Shown: positions 25,857 to 35,347, counted from the stretch's first letter. The stretch: DNA of 64,000 nucleotides from Marivirga lumbricoides (GCF_014636295.1 NZ_BMEC01000004.1:230234-294233); one strand, 5' to 3'. The notes: generated from the sequence alone by a model not told the origin. Numbers and translations: made by a program.

Positions 25857-26750
25857 TTATTTTCCATCAAAATAGATACGTTGGGTAGGATATGCTAAAC
25901 TTATGTCCTCTTCTTGGTTAAATCTTTCCAGAATCTCTTCCCAAATTATATGTTCTGTTCTTCTTCTTTGCTTGGGTAATGATAGATACCTGATTGTTAA
26001 CTGAACGCCACTTTCCTTTACTGAAGTATAAATTATTGGTGTAAGATTGCTATAAAAGATCATGAACTTCTTAGAAGCTTCCACTAGTTTTCTTTTGGCA
26101 GAAAAGCTTAATTCTTCCGCATGCTTATTCACTATTTCATTCAGTATGGATTTAGCTTTTTTCCAATTGCTTTCAAAGGTTATATTAACAGCTATTTCAT
26201 TCCATACATGGCTAAACCCCTGGTTATAATTGGCCTGACTTTGGCTAAAAACTTTTCCGTTGGGAATATGGATAATCCTTCCTGTGCTTTGGTCAGAATC
26301 TACCCAATTACCTATTTCATTTATGGTGAATTGAAAAAACCGGATATCTATTACATCTCCTGAATTGTCGTCAATTTCTATTCTGTCGCCTACTTCAAAA
26401 GGCTTGCGAATCATGATAAACAACCAACCGGCCAGGTTTACAATAGGAACCTGCAAAGCAATGGCTAAACCCGCACTTACAAGTCCTAAAAATGTACCTA
26501 ATGAGTCAATTCTATCTATCCAAATATTAAGGATAATGAGAATCAGGAGGATGTAGTAAGTGTTTTTTATACTGTTTTTCCACAGATATCGATGTTTCGC
26601 ATCGTGAAATCTTTTGAAAACAAACTGCAAAGCAAAATACCTGACCAATAGTAAAATCAAAATTGCTACCAGGCTGTAGAAGATTTTGTGTTGAATCGCA
26701 GGGCTGATTTGCCAATGGGTTTCTATGTATTCTGAAATATCTTTAATCAT
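25857..26750 (-). CDS. MscS-family mechanosensitive channel
   Basis: The 297-residue protein has three to four N-terminal hydrophobic segments (about 20-110), then the MscS pore and beta domain: GLVSAGLAIALQVPIVNLAGWLFIMI with the Ala/Gly-rich pore helix, and PFEVGDRIEIDDNSGDVIDI. The cytoplasmic alpha/beta domain follows. It would open under membrane tension to release osmolytes. Single gene, 65 bp downstream of lhgO on the same strand, so cotranscription is possible. Confidence 0.9.
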   Translation of the reverse strand: MIKDISEYIETHWQISPAIQHKIFYSLVAILILLLVRYFALQFVFKRFHDAKHRYLWKNSIKNTYYILLILIILNIWIDRIDSLGTFLGLVSAGLAIALQVPIVNLAGWLFIMIRKPFEVGDRIEIDDNSGDVIDIRFFQFTINEIGNWVDSDQSTGRIIHIPNGKVFSQSQANYNQGFSHVWNEIAVNITFESNWKKAKSILNEIVNKHAEELSFSAKRKLVEASKKFMIFYSNLTPIIYTSVKESGVQLTIRYLSLPKQRRRTEHIIWEEILERFNQEEDISLAYPTQRIYFDGK

Positions 26751-26815
26751 GAGAATTTATCAGGTCAATATAAAGATAACCTTTCATTAAATACTGATTT
26801 CCTCTTAGAAAGATG

Positions 26816-28015
26816 TCAGAACCGCTTCAAAACCAATTTACTAACATGGTCTCCAATGGATAGGGAAGAGGTGGCTGCCGGAGAAGGCGCATTACAAACA
26901 TTAATTGCATTTTCTTCCTCAAGAATTAAAAAATCATCAATTAGCCCACCATTTCTGTCGCATGCCTGAGCTCTTACACCGGCACCTCCGGGAGTTAGGT
27001 CGTCTTCGGTAATGTCAGGAAGTAATTTTTGTAAAGCTTTGGTGAAAGCACCTTTAGAAAATGAACGATACATTTCTCCAAATCCTGTTTTCCAATACTT
27101 AGAAGCTACTTTTTGAAAGCCTGGCCAAGCCAGAGATTCTCCAAGTTCTACCAGGTTGAAGAGTGTTTTTCTGTATCCTTCCCTTTTAAAAGCTAAAACT
27201 GCGTTAGGTCCGGCTTCAATTCCTCCATTGATCATTCTTGTAAAGTGCACGCCCAGAAAAGGAAAATTTGGATCAGGCACCGGATAAACCAAATTCTTAA
27301 TTAAATATTGCTTCTCAGGCTTGATCATAAAGTATTCACCCCGAAAAGGAATGATTTTCAGGTCTAATTTTTTGGAAGTTAGTCTTGCAATTTTATCTGA
27401 ATATAAGCCCGCGCAATTCACTATCAGGTCTGCATCAAAACTTGCATTGTGAGTGATGACAGTGCTTACCCCATTTTTTAGCTGTATATCTTCTACCTTT
27501 TCCCCAAGTTTAATTTCTCCTCCCAGTTCCTGAAATTTTTCAGCATATTTTAATGAGACAGCAGTATAATCAATAATGCCTGTTTGAGGTACATGTATTC
27601 CTGCAATTCCATTAATATAAGGCTCATGTTCGTTGACTTCTTCTCCCGTTAATCTTTTGAGGTTAGTTAATCCATTCTGATTACCTCTTTCTTCAATCAT
27701 TGTTAGGGTGGGAAGCTCACTTTTATCTGTAGCCACAATTACTTTACCGCATAATTCATAAGGAACGCCTTCATCATCACAGAATTTTAATAATTGGTTA
27801 TACCCATCAATACAATTTTTAGCTTTTAAACTACCCGGCTTATAATAAACACCAGAATGAATAACTCCACTATTATTACCAGTTTGGTGCTGCGCCAGTT
27901 TGCTTTCCTTCTCTAGTAAAAGCACAGATAGCTGAGCGTTTTTCTGCTTAATTTTTAAAGCTGTAGCAAGGCCAACAATCCCTCCGCCAATAATGATGAT
28001 GTTATGTTTACTCAT
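26816..28015 (-). CDS. lhgO: L-2-hydroxyglutarate oxidase
   Basis: The 399-residue FAD enzyme starts with the Rossmann motif IIIGGGIVGLATAL and carries LhgO signatures: HQTGNNSGVIHSGVYYKPGS, IVNCAGLYSDKIARL, IIPFRGEYFMIKPE, VYPVPDPNFPFLGVHFTRM, and GGAGVRAQA near the end. It oxidises L-2-hydroxyglutarate to 2-oxoglutarate and passes electrons to the respiratory chain or O2. In the window it complements icd, since both feed 2-oxoglutarate metabolism. Confidence 0.93.
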   Translation of the reverse strand: MSKHNIIIIGGGIVGLATALKIKQKNAQLSVLLLEKESKLAQHQTGNNSGVIHSGVYYKPGSLKAKNCIDGYNQLLKFCDDEGVPYELCGKVIVATDKSELPTLTMIEERGNQNGLTNLKRLTGEEVNEHEPYINGIAGIHVPQTGIIDYTAVSLKYAEKFQELGGEIKLGEKVEDIQLKNGVSTVITHNASFDADLIVNCAGLYSDKIARLTSKKLDLKIIPFRGEYFMIKPEKQYLIKNLVYPVPDPNFPFLGVHFTRMINGGIEAGPNAVLAFKREGYRKTLFNLVELGESLAWPGFQKVASKYWKTGFGEMYRSFSKGAFTKALQKLLPDITEDDLTPGGAGVRAQACDRNGGLIDDFLILEEENAINVCNAPSPAATSSLSIGDHVSKLVLKRF

Positions 28016-28178
28016 GGTTGTTAATATTAGTTATTAGGTACTGGTAAATCCGGAGTTATTTTCTGCGATTAGATTATTTCTTAGTTCAGAATTATTTTAG
28101 ATCTGATGTCTATTGGTTTTGTTGCAAATTCATAATACACTGTCTCACATTTCTGTACTCAATACGCTATATTTCGCA

Positions 28179-29480
28179 CTAATCCACAATTACCAAATAG
28201 TAATTTTTCTTTCCTCTCTGTACTAATATATATTTTCCCTGCAATAATTCTAATGCCGGAGTTGCATTTCCATCCTCTACTTTTTCTTTATTGATGCTTA
28301 CACCGCCACCTTGTATCATTTTTCTTGCTTCACCTTTGGAAGGAAAAATAACCGACTGAGTAGTTTCAGATAGAAAATCAATGAGAGTAGCAGTGTCTTT
28401 CAACTCTTTAGAAGAAATAGTTACCTGGGGGACTCCCTCAAAAACAGATAATAAGGTGTCTTCATCAATACTTTGCAATTCTTCAGTAGTTGACTTTCCA
28501 AAAAGAATAGAAGATGCTTTCAAAGCCATATCCAAAGCTTCCTGAGAATGTACTCTGATAGTGAGTTCTTCAGCTAAAGCTTTTTGTAAAGTTCTTAGGT
28601 GAGGAGCTTCCTTATGTTCAGCCTCCAATGCTTCAATTTCCTCTTTTCCTTTTGTACTAAAAATCCTGATGAAATTACTCATATCCTCATCTGAAGCATT
28701 AAGCCAAAATTGATAGAACTTGTAAGGGGATGTCTTTTTAGGATCTAACCATATATTTCCTGACTCAGTCTTGCCAAATTTGGTGCCATCTGCTTTTTTA
28801 ATAAGTGGGCAGGTTACTGCAAAAGCTTCTCCCTGCTCCATTTTCCTGATCATTTCAGTACCAGTGGTAATATTGCCCCACTGATCCGAACCTCCCATTT
28901 GCAGTTTACAGTTTTTAGCTTTGTATAAGTGTAAGAAATCATAGCCTTGCACCAGCTGGTAAGTGAACTCTGTAAAACTCATTCCTTCACTTGATTCTGC
29001 TGATAATCTTTTCTTTACAGAATCCTTTGCCATCATGTAGTTAACAGTGATATGCTTTCCAACATCACGGATAAAGCCCAGGAAGCTAAAGTCTTTCATC
29101 CAGTCGTAGTTGTTTACCACTTCAGCACTGTTTTTATCAGTAGCATCAAAATTCAGGAAATTCATCACCTGGTTTTTAATAGCCTCTTCATTATGTCTTA
29201 AAGTAGCTTCATCCAGCAGGTTCCTCTCCTGTGATTTTCCTGAAGGGTCACCAATCATTCCTGTAGCCCCACCTAGTAATACTATAGGTTTATGGCCGGC
29301 ATCCTGGAAATGCTTTAGCATCATTATCCCTACTAAATGGCCAATGTGCAATGAATCAGCGGTAGGGTCAATGCCTACATAGGCACTGCTCATTTCTTTT
29401 TCAAGTTGTTTTTCTACTCCGGGCATCATATCATGTATCATGCCTCTCCACTGTAATTCTTCAATAAAATTCTTTTGCAT
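28179..29480 (-). CDS. tyrS: tyrosyl-tRNA synthetase
   Basis: The 433-residue protein is a class I synthetase with the HIGH motif ([10 protein letters not shown], about residue 44), [28 protein letters not shown], the KMSKS equivalent KFGKT (about 236), and a C-terminal S4-type RNA-binding domain ([20 protein letters not shown]). It charges tRNA-Tyr. No T-box is visible upstream, as expected for the phylum. A TATATTTG -7 box precedes it. Confidence 0.97.
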   Translation of the reverse strand: MQKNFIEELQWRGMIHDMMPGVEKQLEKEMSSAYVGIDPTADSLHIGHLVGIMMLKHFQDAGHKPIVLLGGATGMIGDPSGKSQERNLLDEATLRHNEEAIKNQVMNFLNFDATDKNSAEVVNNYDWMKDFSFLGFIRDVGKHITVNYMMAKDSVKKRLSAESSEGMSFTEFTYQLVQGYDFLHLYKAKNCKLQMGGSDQWGNITTGTEMIRKMEQGEAFAVTCPLIKKADGTKFGKTESGNIWLDPKKTSPYKFYQFWLNASDEDMSNFIRIFSTKGKEEIEALEAEHKEAPHLRTLQKALAEELTIRVHSQEALDMALKASSILFGKSTTEELQSIDEDTLLSVFEGVPQVTISSKELKDTATLIDFLSETTQSVIFPSKGEARKMIQGGGVSINKEKVEDGNATPALELLQGKYILVQRGKKNYYLVIVD

Positions 29481-29822
29481 ATTGGTATCTACTTAATTGT
29501 ACTGATTAGATTAGGAATGCAAATATAGAAGGCTTGGGAGGATTTTAGTAATAAATTGGTAAGGATTATAATTTTCAAACCTTGCTTTTAATATCGAATC
29601 GAACATTATGACTATTAAATTAATAAATGTTTTAAATAGGTATATTGTTTTATATGTTTATAAAGGTTACATTACATTATAATTTCACCAAACCCTACAA
29701 TATGACACGGACAAAATTTATAAATGAGTGAGGAAAAGAGGCTGAAGCAGCCAAAATCTCCAAGCCCTACACAACTGGCTTAATTGGTTGAAAATTATTT
29801 TTAAATTTTAATGTATAAGATT
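29481..29822. other. 342-bp intergenic region between tyrS and the secreted-protein genes
   Basis: On the tyrS side it contains the minus-strand -7 box at 29520-29527. The plus-strand side holds a 19-codon ORF from 29724 (MSEEKRLKQPKSPSPTQLA) with no support. No terminator or repeat was recognised. Confidence 0.4.
29520..29527 (-). promoter_or_regulatory. Bacteroidetes-type -7 box for tyrS
   Basis: TATATTTG fits TAnnTTTG and lies 39 bp before the tyrS start. A matching -33 TTTG is not evident. Confidence 0.5.
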
Positions 29823-30231
29823 ATGAAAAAGTTAATTATTTTTTGGTTCTTTTAGCATTTTTAACGATGTTAAATCTCAATATCCTTCACCGTGTTCTAA
29901 TCAAAGTAGCACCTACTCTGCTCTTTTATATACAACAGGAGGGACTAAAATATCGCCTTCAAATGCTCAACCAAATACCCAATATGATATTAGAATTATT
30001 TATTCTGGTACTTATGCTTCTCCTCTTAATGCAGCGTATTGCATAGTGTTTAGCAATGGATTTACCTCTCAAGCATGTAGGGATGCCGGTGCTGGAAATG
30101 CGACAATTCGTATCACAACATCTTCTTCCTTACCTCCATTTGGTATCATAGGAGCTGTTGGTCCAACTGACAATAGTGGAAGTAGCAGTTCCGCTTTAAA
30201 TTGTACTTGTGCCCAACAACTTATAATTTAA
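29823..30231 (+). pseudogene. small secreted Ser/Cys-rich protein gene with N-terminal frameshift
   Basis: The ATG at 29823 opens MKKLIIFWFF and then stops. A long downstream frame, starting near CAA TAT CCT (QYPSPCSNQSS) and ending at 30231, encodes about 115 residues of exported-looking sequence with several cysteines and a CTCAQQ end. A hydrophobic signal-peptide frame (IFLVLLAFLTMLNLN) lies between them in a third phase. Joining ATG, signal and body needs two single-base shifts, one in the T-run at about 29838-29843 and one near 29876. So the gene is frameshifted, or the reads are in error. A perfect hairpin terminator follows it, which supports a once-functional gene. Confidence 0.6.
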
Positions 30232-30237
30232 TTATCT

Positions 30238-30270
30238 TAATTTAAAGGGACAAAATGTCCCTTTAAATTA
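30238..30270. terminator. perfect 15-bp hairpin between two secreted-protein genes
   Basis: TAATTTAAAGGGACA and TGTCCCTTTAAATTA are perfect complements around a 3-base loop. It begins 7 bp past the stop of the frameshifted small gene. Its GC core is short and the T-tract is inside the stem, so efficiency is uncertain. Confidence 0.7.
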
Positions 30271-30313
30271 TTTACAGAATTTGAAAAATGCAGTGGTTTA
30301 TTTTCGAAAAATA

Positions 30314-31756
30314 ATGAATTATAAATATCAAATTATATTTATTTTTATTTTCATTTTGCCTAACATGTTACAATGTCAAAAGACTACCAAAAATTGGTTG
30401 TTTTTCAACCAATTGCGTTTTGAATTTATTGAAGGAACTGCAAAATTTAATTTTAATAGCCCTTCACTTGCAGAAGATGATAGAACTACTGTTTTTTCTC
30501 ATCCTCAAACAGGGGAATTGCTACTGTATTTTGACGGTATCAATCTTTGGTCAGGAAATGAATTAAATTTGGTAAAAGAGAATATTAAAATAGGTAGTGG
30601 GTTAAGACAAACCAGTCTGATATTGCCATTGAATGAATCTTTTGATAGTTTCTATCTATTTACATGTCAAACTAATTTTGATGATAATGGACTATTAATT
30701 TCATCAGATATAACTTACTCTTATATTTCAAGGACTGATGATTCCTATTCAATTGATAGTTTAAACTTAGAACTTGAGTCAAACGTGTCCCCAAATGTTA
30801 CAGCTTATCCTATCACAAGTGGCAATGGGTTTTGGTTGTTGTTGCATTCTTTTTCAGGTAATGATTTTATAATTTATCAGGTAAATAGTGATGGAGTGTT
30901 TTTTCATGATAAGCAATCTAAAGGTTTTTCAATTCCAGATTCAACTCAAAACAGAACAGGTACATTAAATTTCTCGCCTAATGGTAAATATATTGTGAAT
31001 ACACATTGGTCAAGTGATAATTCTTACCGCCCTCCTATAGACTTATTATCTTTTAATGCAGAAGAGGGAAGTTTAGGAACTTATTATCCTCTTAATAAAT
31101 TCCTGTTTCAATATGTAGCTACTTTCTCCCCAGACAGCAAAAAATTATATGTTTCTGTTTTTGACTCATCTGCAAATAAAGAATTACATTTTATTCAATA
31201 CAGTTTAGAAGATATTTTAACCAAAGAAAGTTATACTTTTAATCAAGTTGAAGTGAGTACTATTGATGGATACGTTCCCTTTTTTGTTAATAAACATCTT
31301 CAAACAGGTTTAGATGGTCGTTTGTATTTTAGTGGGAATAATACAAATAGGCTTTACCGTATTGATAACCCTAACGAATCTATTGAAAATTTAAGGTTTT
31401 CTTATATTACTTATCCAGATAACGGATTTAATTTCAAAGCATTTCCTAACTTTATGCAGTATGAATTTGAAGGGTTGACAACTAGCGATAATCCTATTTT
31501 AAACTGTAGTGAAGCTAGTATGTACATTATATACCCAAACCCTACAAGTGGAGTTGTAAATATTAAGATTTCAGAGACCTGTTTTAAACCATTTAATCTA
31601 ACCCTAGTAAGTGCCAACGGGCAAGTGATTTTTAAAGATATGAAATTCCAAACTTCACAAAGTTTCTTGAAACTACCAGATAATGCTTCAGGTGTTTATT
31701 TTCTAATTTTTAATAATGGTGTCAAAGTAATTACTAAGAAAATAGTTATAATTTGA
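30314..31756 (+). CDS. T9SS-secreted protein with type A C-terminal sorting domain
   Basis: I place the start at ATG 30314, giving a 480-residue protein with a clean signal peptide (YQIIFIFIFILPNMLQCQ). An upstream TTG at 30281 would only lengthen the N-terminus. The body (about 25-395) looks like a beta-propeller type fold: repeated beta motifs and a segment NFSPNGKYIVNTHW, then YVATFSPDSKKLYVSVFDS. The last ~75 residues form a type IX sorting domain (YPNPTSGVVNIKI, then GVYFLIFNNGVKVITKKIVI). It is probably exported across the outer membrane and released or surface-attached. Ligand unknown. Confidence 0.88.
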   Translation: MNYKYQIIFIFIFILPNMLQCQKTTKNWLFFNQLRFEFIEGTAKFNFNSPSLAEDDRTTVFSHPQTGELLLYFDGINLWSGNELNLVKENIKIGSGLRQTSLILPLNESFDSFYLFTCQTNFDDNGLLISSDITYSYISRTDDSYSIDSLNLELESNVSPNVTAYPITSGNGFWLLLHSFSGNDFIIYQVNSDGVFFHDKQSKGFSIPDSTQNRTGTLNFSPNGKYIVNTHWSSDNSYRPPIDLLSFNAEEGSLGTYYPLNKFLFQYVATFSPDSKKLYVSVFDSSANKELHFIQYSLEDILTKESYTFNQVEVSTIDGYVPFFVNKHLQTGLDGRLYFSGNNTNRLYRIDNPNESIENLRFSYITYPDNGFNFKAFPNFMQYEFEGLTTSDNPILNCSEASMYIIYPNPTSGVVNIKISETCFKPFNLTLVSANGQVIFKDMKFQTSQSFLKLPDNASGVYFLIFNNGVKVITKKIVII

Positions 31757-31871
31757 AATTTCAAATTATATTGTTTTTTGACAACACTTATTTCTATCTC
31801 TTCTAAATATCGTAAGCTAAACTCTTTGCCATTTTAAAGCGTTCATTTTGGAAATGATTTGATAATTCGGC

Positions 31872-31879
31872 TATATTTG
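31872..31879 (+). promoter_or_regulatory. -7 box TATATTTG upstream of fabH
   Basis: TATATTTG matches TAnnTTTG. A TTTG at 31847-31850 is 21 bp upstream, slightly long for a -33 element. Transcription from here would start downstream of the longer ORF's ATG at 31859, favouring the fabH start at 31943. Confidence 0.45.
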
Positions 31880-31942
31880 GCAGCTTTTGTGATGAAAACA
31901 CTGATTTTCATCATTCAATCTGATGCTTTAAAGAAGAATTTT

Positions 31943-32944
31943 ATGCAATATTCGAAAATTATAGGTTTAGGTCATGCAGTGCCGCAAACGATTGTAACCA
32001 ACGATGATTTATCTAAAATACTGGACACTTCAGATGAGTGGATTACTGAAAGAACAGGTATAAAAGAGAGACGGTTTTTTGATCCTGAAATAGAAGGCTC
32101 ATTGGCGAAAATGGCTAAAAAAGCTGCTGATATGGCCTTAGAAAGAGCTGGTAAAACTAAAGATGACATAGACTTTGTAATCTTTGCAAGTATTACTCCG
32201 GATTATTTCTTCCCAGGTTCCAGCGTACTATTACAACGTGAACTGGAAATGGATACCATTGGCTGTTTGGATATTAGAAATGCTTGCTCTGGTTTTATAT
32301 ACAGCCTTTCAGTAGCAGATCAGTTCATCAAAACCGGAATGTATAAAAATATAATGGTTGTAGGTGGAGAAATCCAGTCCACGGCAATAGATTTAACTGA
32401 TAGAGGACGTTCTACAGCAGTAATTTTCGGAGATGGAGTAGGGGTGGCTATATTAAGTGCCAGTGAAGAGCAGGGCATTTTATCTACGCATCTGCATGCA
32501 GAAGGGAAATATGCAGAGGAGTTATATGTGAAGGATCCCGGAAGTAGCAGAACGAAGGAGGAAAGACAGCCTGAACAGATTTTAGATACTTCTGGGTTTA
32601 AAGTTTACATGAATGGAAACATGGTTTTTAAACATGCGGTAGTGCGTTTTCAGGAAGTAATTGAAGAAGCATTGAACCAGAACAACCTTAGTGCTTCAGA
32701 TATAGATATGTTAATTCCTCATCAAGCCAACCTGAGAATTTCTAAATTCATACAGAGTAAATTAGGCTTGCCAGATGAAAATGTATTCAACAATATTCAG
32801 AAATATGGGAATACAACTGCGGCCTCTATACCTATTGCTTTAAGTGAAGCATGGGGGGAGGGAAAAATTAAGGAGGGAGACTTAGTTTGTCTTGCTGCTT
32901 TTGGTAGTGGGTTTACCTGGGGATCTGCTTTAATTAGGTGGTAA
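31943..32944 (+). CDS. fabH: 3-oxoacyl-[acyl-carrier-protein] synthase III (KAS III)
   Basis: The 333-residue protein starts at ATG 31943 (MQYSKIIGLGHAVPQTIVTN); the frame is open to 31859 but those residues are not family-like and a promoter box lies between. The thiolase-fold triad is visible: Cys in DIRNACSGF, His in LIPHQANLRI, Asn in NTTAASIP. It condenses acetyl-CoA (or a branched starter) with malonyl-ACP to begin fatty-acid synthesis. The plsX/rpmF genes often found with fabH are not adjacent. Confidence 0.95.
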   Translation: MQYSKIIGLGHAVPQTIVTNDDLSKILDTSDEWITERTGIKERRFFDPEIEGSLAKMAKKAADMALERAGKTKDDIDFVIFASITPDYFFPGSSVLLQRELEMDTIGCLDIRNACSGFIYSLSVADQFIKTGMYKNIMVVGGEIQSTAIDLTDRGRSTAVIFGDGVGVAILSASEEQGILSTHLHAEGKYAEELYVKDPGSSRTKEERQPEQILDTSGFKVYMNGNMVFKHAVVRFQEVIEEALNQNNLSASDIDMLIPHQANLRISKFIQSKLGLPDENVFNNIQKYGNTTAASIPIALSEAWGEGKIKEGDLVCLAAFGSGFTWGSALIRW

Positions 32945-33017
32945 AATCCAATTTCTCCGGTGAAAGCAATGATTTTACCAGATTTTCTTTAGATTTAAAA
33001 AAAACAAACACATAACT

Positions 33018-33242
33018 ATGATTACTAAACAGTATAATCCCAGCCAATTGGAAGTAGAAATTGCACAGGCAATAATGGAATTAGCCCCTCAAATTGAAGC
33101 AAAATTGAACTCATGCAAAATTAGTGCGATTGAAGATAGGATTAAAGAAGATAACCCTATGCTTAAAATTAAGTTGGTAGATTCTGATCAGGACGAACAC
33201 GAAGTGGTTCTTAAGATTATTCAAAAGCCTGATGCAGGTTAA
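33018..33242 (+). CDS. small acidic protein of unknown function
   Basis: A 74-residue soluble protein (ITKQYNPSQLEVEIAQAIME... then KLVDSDQDEHEVVLKIIQK) with a helix followed by two strands. It is 73 bp past fabH and 37 bp before the next gene, so it may belong to a short operon with both. No family recognised. Confidence 0.75.
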   Translation: MITKQYNPSQLEVEIAQAIMELAPQIEAKLNSCKISAIEDRIKEDNPMLKIKLVDSDQDEHEVVLKIIQKPDAG

Positions 33243-33279
33243 TTTTTAACTTTATAAAGTGTGTAACAGGCATTTCTCT

Positions 33280-33870
33280 ATGGCATTATTTTCATTGCAG
33301 GAATTAGATATAGCGGAAAATCCTTACATTTTGTTAATTAAGAACAGAATTATGGAGAAAGTGAATGGCTTAATGGGGGAATTGGAGCATGCTATTCACC
33401 ATGAACTCAATTTAAATAACCATTCGCTTCCAAAAGAGATTAATCTTAATAATGGCAAAATTTCGAGGGGGGAGAATTATAAATATCTTCCCTATGTAAT
33501 TTTAGATTTCCCTGCATTTTTCACAAGGTACCATATCTTTGCTTTTCGCACAATGTTTTATTGGGGTCATTTTATTTCTTTTACTATTCATCTGCAAGGT
33601 AAATACTGTGATTTATTCGGTGATAAGTTAATTAAACAATTCGCTCAGGATCCGGATACTTATTTTAATATCAATTCAACTCCATGGGAATATACCTATG
33701 ATGATAAAAACTACAAACCTATTACAGCCCTGAGCTTGCAAGAGATAAATTCTCAAATAGAAGAAAATAGTTTTATAAAATTGAGTAAGCAACTTCCCGT
33801 TGCGCAACTGGCTGAAGCTGAGCAAACATTAATTCCTTTCCTACATAGCGTTTTAGATAGTATAAAGTAA
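33280..33870 (+). CDS. protein of unknown function (196 residues)
   Basis: The start ATG 33280 is preferred to the in-frame GTG at 33259. The 196-residue protein has an aromatic-rich centre (YKYLPYVILDFPAFFTRYHI, FRTMFYWGHF, STPWEYTYDD) and helical ends. It has no signal peptide or clear membrane segment. I recall similar uncharacterised proteins in Bacteroidetes but cannot name a domain. Confidence 0.78.
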   Translation: MALFSLQELDIAENPYILLIKNRIMEKVNGLMGELEHAIHHELNLNNHSLPKEINLNNGKISRGENYKYLPYVILDFPAFFTRYHIFAFRTMFYWGHFISFTIHLQGKYCDLFGDKLIKQFAQDPDTYFNINSTPWEYTYDDKNYKPITALSLQEINSQIEENSFIKLSKQLPVAQLAEAEQTLIPFLHSVLDSIK

Positions 33871-33922
33871 AACAATTATAATGTGGATGTGTTATTTATG
33901 CTAACCTCAAAACGCTATAATT

Positions 33923-34102
33923 ATGTTTAATATATTTAAAGGAAAATCGGAACGTCAAAAATTGAATGATCAATATAAAAGGGCGATGGAAGAATACCAT
34001 CAACTGAGTACTGTCGACAGAAGAAAGGCAGATGAAAAAATGGCCAGAGCCGATGAAATTTCTAAACAACTGGATGCTTTGGATAAGAAAGAAGGTAAAT
34101 AG
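33923..34102 (+). CDS. Lacal_2735-family small protein
   Basis: A 59-residue charged helical protein starting MFNIFKGKSERQKLNDQYKR, with the family segment HQLSTVDRRKADEKMARADE and a Lys-rich end. The pattern of an N-terminal Phe/Lys motif, STVDRRKAD and a short coiled coil matches the uncharacterised Lacal_2735 family. It is followed by a hairpin terminator. Function unknown. Confidence 0.85.
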   Translation: MFNIFKGKSERQKLNDQYKRAMEEYHQLSTVDRRKADEKMARADEISKQLDALDKKEGK

Positions 34103-34133
34103 TTATTTCATTTTAGAAAAAATGATAATTTTG

Positions 34134-34160
34134 AAGGGGTTTTTTAAATCCCTTTTTTTA
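34134..34160 (+). terminator. terminator after the Lacal_2735-family gene
   Basis: A short G/C stem (AAGGG / CCCTT) with an A/T loop of about 11 bases is followed by seven T. It is 31 bp past the stop codon. Confidence 0.65.
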
Positions 34161-34239
34161 TTTAATAATTTTATATTTTGCGTTAAATAATGCTCTTTTG
34201 GTCATTCAATTTAACCATTAAAAACTGATTGTATATATA

Positions 34240-34752
34240 ATGAATTTAGTCCATGCGCCTTTTTATAATAAGTACGTAAATACTATCAAAGGATCAATCC
34301 ATCAAGTTTTAGAAGACCAATTAACCCATGTAGATAAATTTCTCAACACATTAACGGAGGATAATTTAAATTATAGATATGCAGAGGGTAAGTGGACTTT
34401 AAAAGAAGTATTACTCCATTGTCTTGATGTGGAAAGGATTATGGCAGTTCGCGCATTAATGATTAGCAGAGGCGAGCAAACTAATCTTCCGGGATTTAAT
34501 GAAAATGTATATGTAGAAAATACCCGGTCTCAACATATTTCACTAAATCATATTATAACTGACTTCAGGCTAGTGAGAGAAAGTAACTTGTCGTTCTATA
34601 GCATGCTGCATGAAACCCTGCATAATCTTAACGGAAAAATGGATAATCATACAGTCTCTGTAGCAAGCTTGTGGTATATTATTGCAGGTCATTGGAACCA
34701 TCATCTTACAATTATTAAAGAACGATATCTAACTGAAGCTAAAGATCAATAA
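34240..34752 (+). CDS. DinB-family protein
   Basis: The 170-residue protein is a four-helix bundle of the DinB/YfiT type. Likely metal-ligand His residues are in LLHCLDVE, HISLNHII and AGHWNHHLTI, the last being the family's usual GHxxHH-like end. DinB-fold proteins bind a divalent metal and include thiol transferases; the reaction here is unknown. Confidence 0.85.
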   Translation: MNLVHAPFYNKYVNTIKGSIHQVLEDQLTHVDKFLNTLTEDNLNYRYAEGKWTLKEVLLHCLDVERIMAVRALMISRGEQTNLPGFNENVYVENTRSQHISLNHIITDFRLVRESNLSFYSMLHETLHNLNGKMDNHTVSVASLWYIIAGHWNHHLTIIKERYLTEAKDQ

Positions 34753-34875
34753 AATTGATATAGAGGCTTTTTTTAGTCACAAAATTTGCTTTTTAAAATT
34801 TCTATCCCGTATATTTCCTTTTTTGAAAGCTGTATTACAGATAGATAAAATTCCAATGTAAAAAAAGGAGAGTGA

Positions 34876-34938
34876 ATGTATTTACAGTCAGTTATTTATC
34901 CAGTTTTTATTTCAAACACTAAAAGTTCACTTTTATGA
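34876..34938 (+). CDS. 20-residue leader ORF coupled to the holin-like gene
   Basis: ATG at 34876 (MYLQSVIYPVFISNTKSSLL) is preceded by a near-perfect Shine-Dalgarno AAAAAAGGAGAG five bases upstream, which is unusual in this phylum. Its TGA stop overlaps the next gene's ATG in an ATGA junction, the classic sign of translational coupling. It could be a regulatory leader or an accident of the upstream sequence. Confidence 0.45.
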   Translation: MYLQSVIYPVFISNTKSSLL

Positions 34939-35279
34939 ATTTTATCATAAAACTAATATTATCGGCACTTTCAGTTATTGTCGCTTCTTACTTATTGCCG
35001 GGTGCACATATTGAAAATTTCTTTGCTGCTTTACTGGTTTCACTTTTTCTAGCGCTTTTTAGTGCAACACTCAAGCCTGTTCTCACGATATTAACTATTC
35101 CTATAACAGTATTTACTTTAGGACTATTTTTATTAGTGATTAATGCACTAATGATTTTACTTGCTGATTATTTCGTTCCTGGTTTTCAGGTGGATGGGTT
35201 CTGGTGGGCTCTGCTATTTGGTGTAATACTGGCTCTGGTCAATGGAATTTTTGAAGCAATCAGCAGAAAACCTGAATAA
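34935..35279 (+). CDS. phage holin family (DUF PF04020-type) membrane protein
   Basis: The 114-residue protein has four hydrophobic helices with the family pattern: IKLILSALSVIVASYLLPGA, a central FSATLKPVLTILTIPITVFT, and LALVNGIFEAI near the C-terminus. The name 'phage holin 4_2' is historical; members are conserved chromosomal membrane proteins of unknown role. Its start is coupled to a 20-codon ORF by an ATGA overlap. Confidence 0.88.
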   Translation: MNFIIKLILSALSVIVASYLLPGAHIENFFAALLVSLFLALFSATLKPVLTILTIPITVFTLGLFLLVINALMILLADYFVPGFQVDGFWWALLFGVILALVNGIFEAISRKPE

Positions 35280-35347
35280 ATTTTTATTGCGAGCTAATTT
35301 ATTCAATTTTTTATTGTAAATTATTTTAGCTTATTAACCTTAACAAG

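Noticed and set aside
29843-30046. 67-codon frame MVLLAFLTML... in the small secreted gene
   Set aside because: It is only the signal-peptide part in a different phase from the body, and looks artefactual.
31859-31942. Upstream extension of fabH
   Set aside because: It overlaps a -7 box and is not family-like; the ATG at 31943 begins the conserved KAS III N-terminus.
34141-34239. A/T-rich stretch upstream of the DinB gene as a possible small RNA
   Set aside because: No promoter/terminator pair besides the terminator already assigned to the preceding gene.
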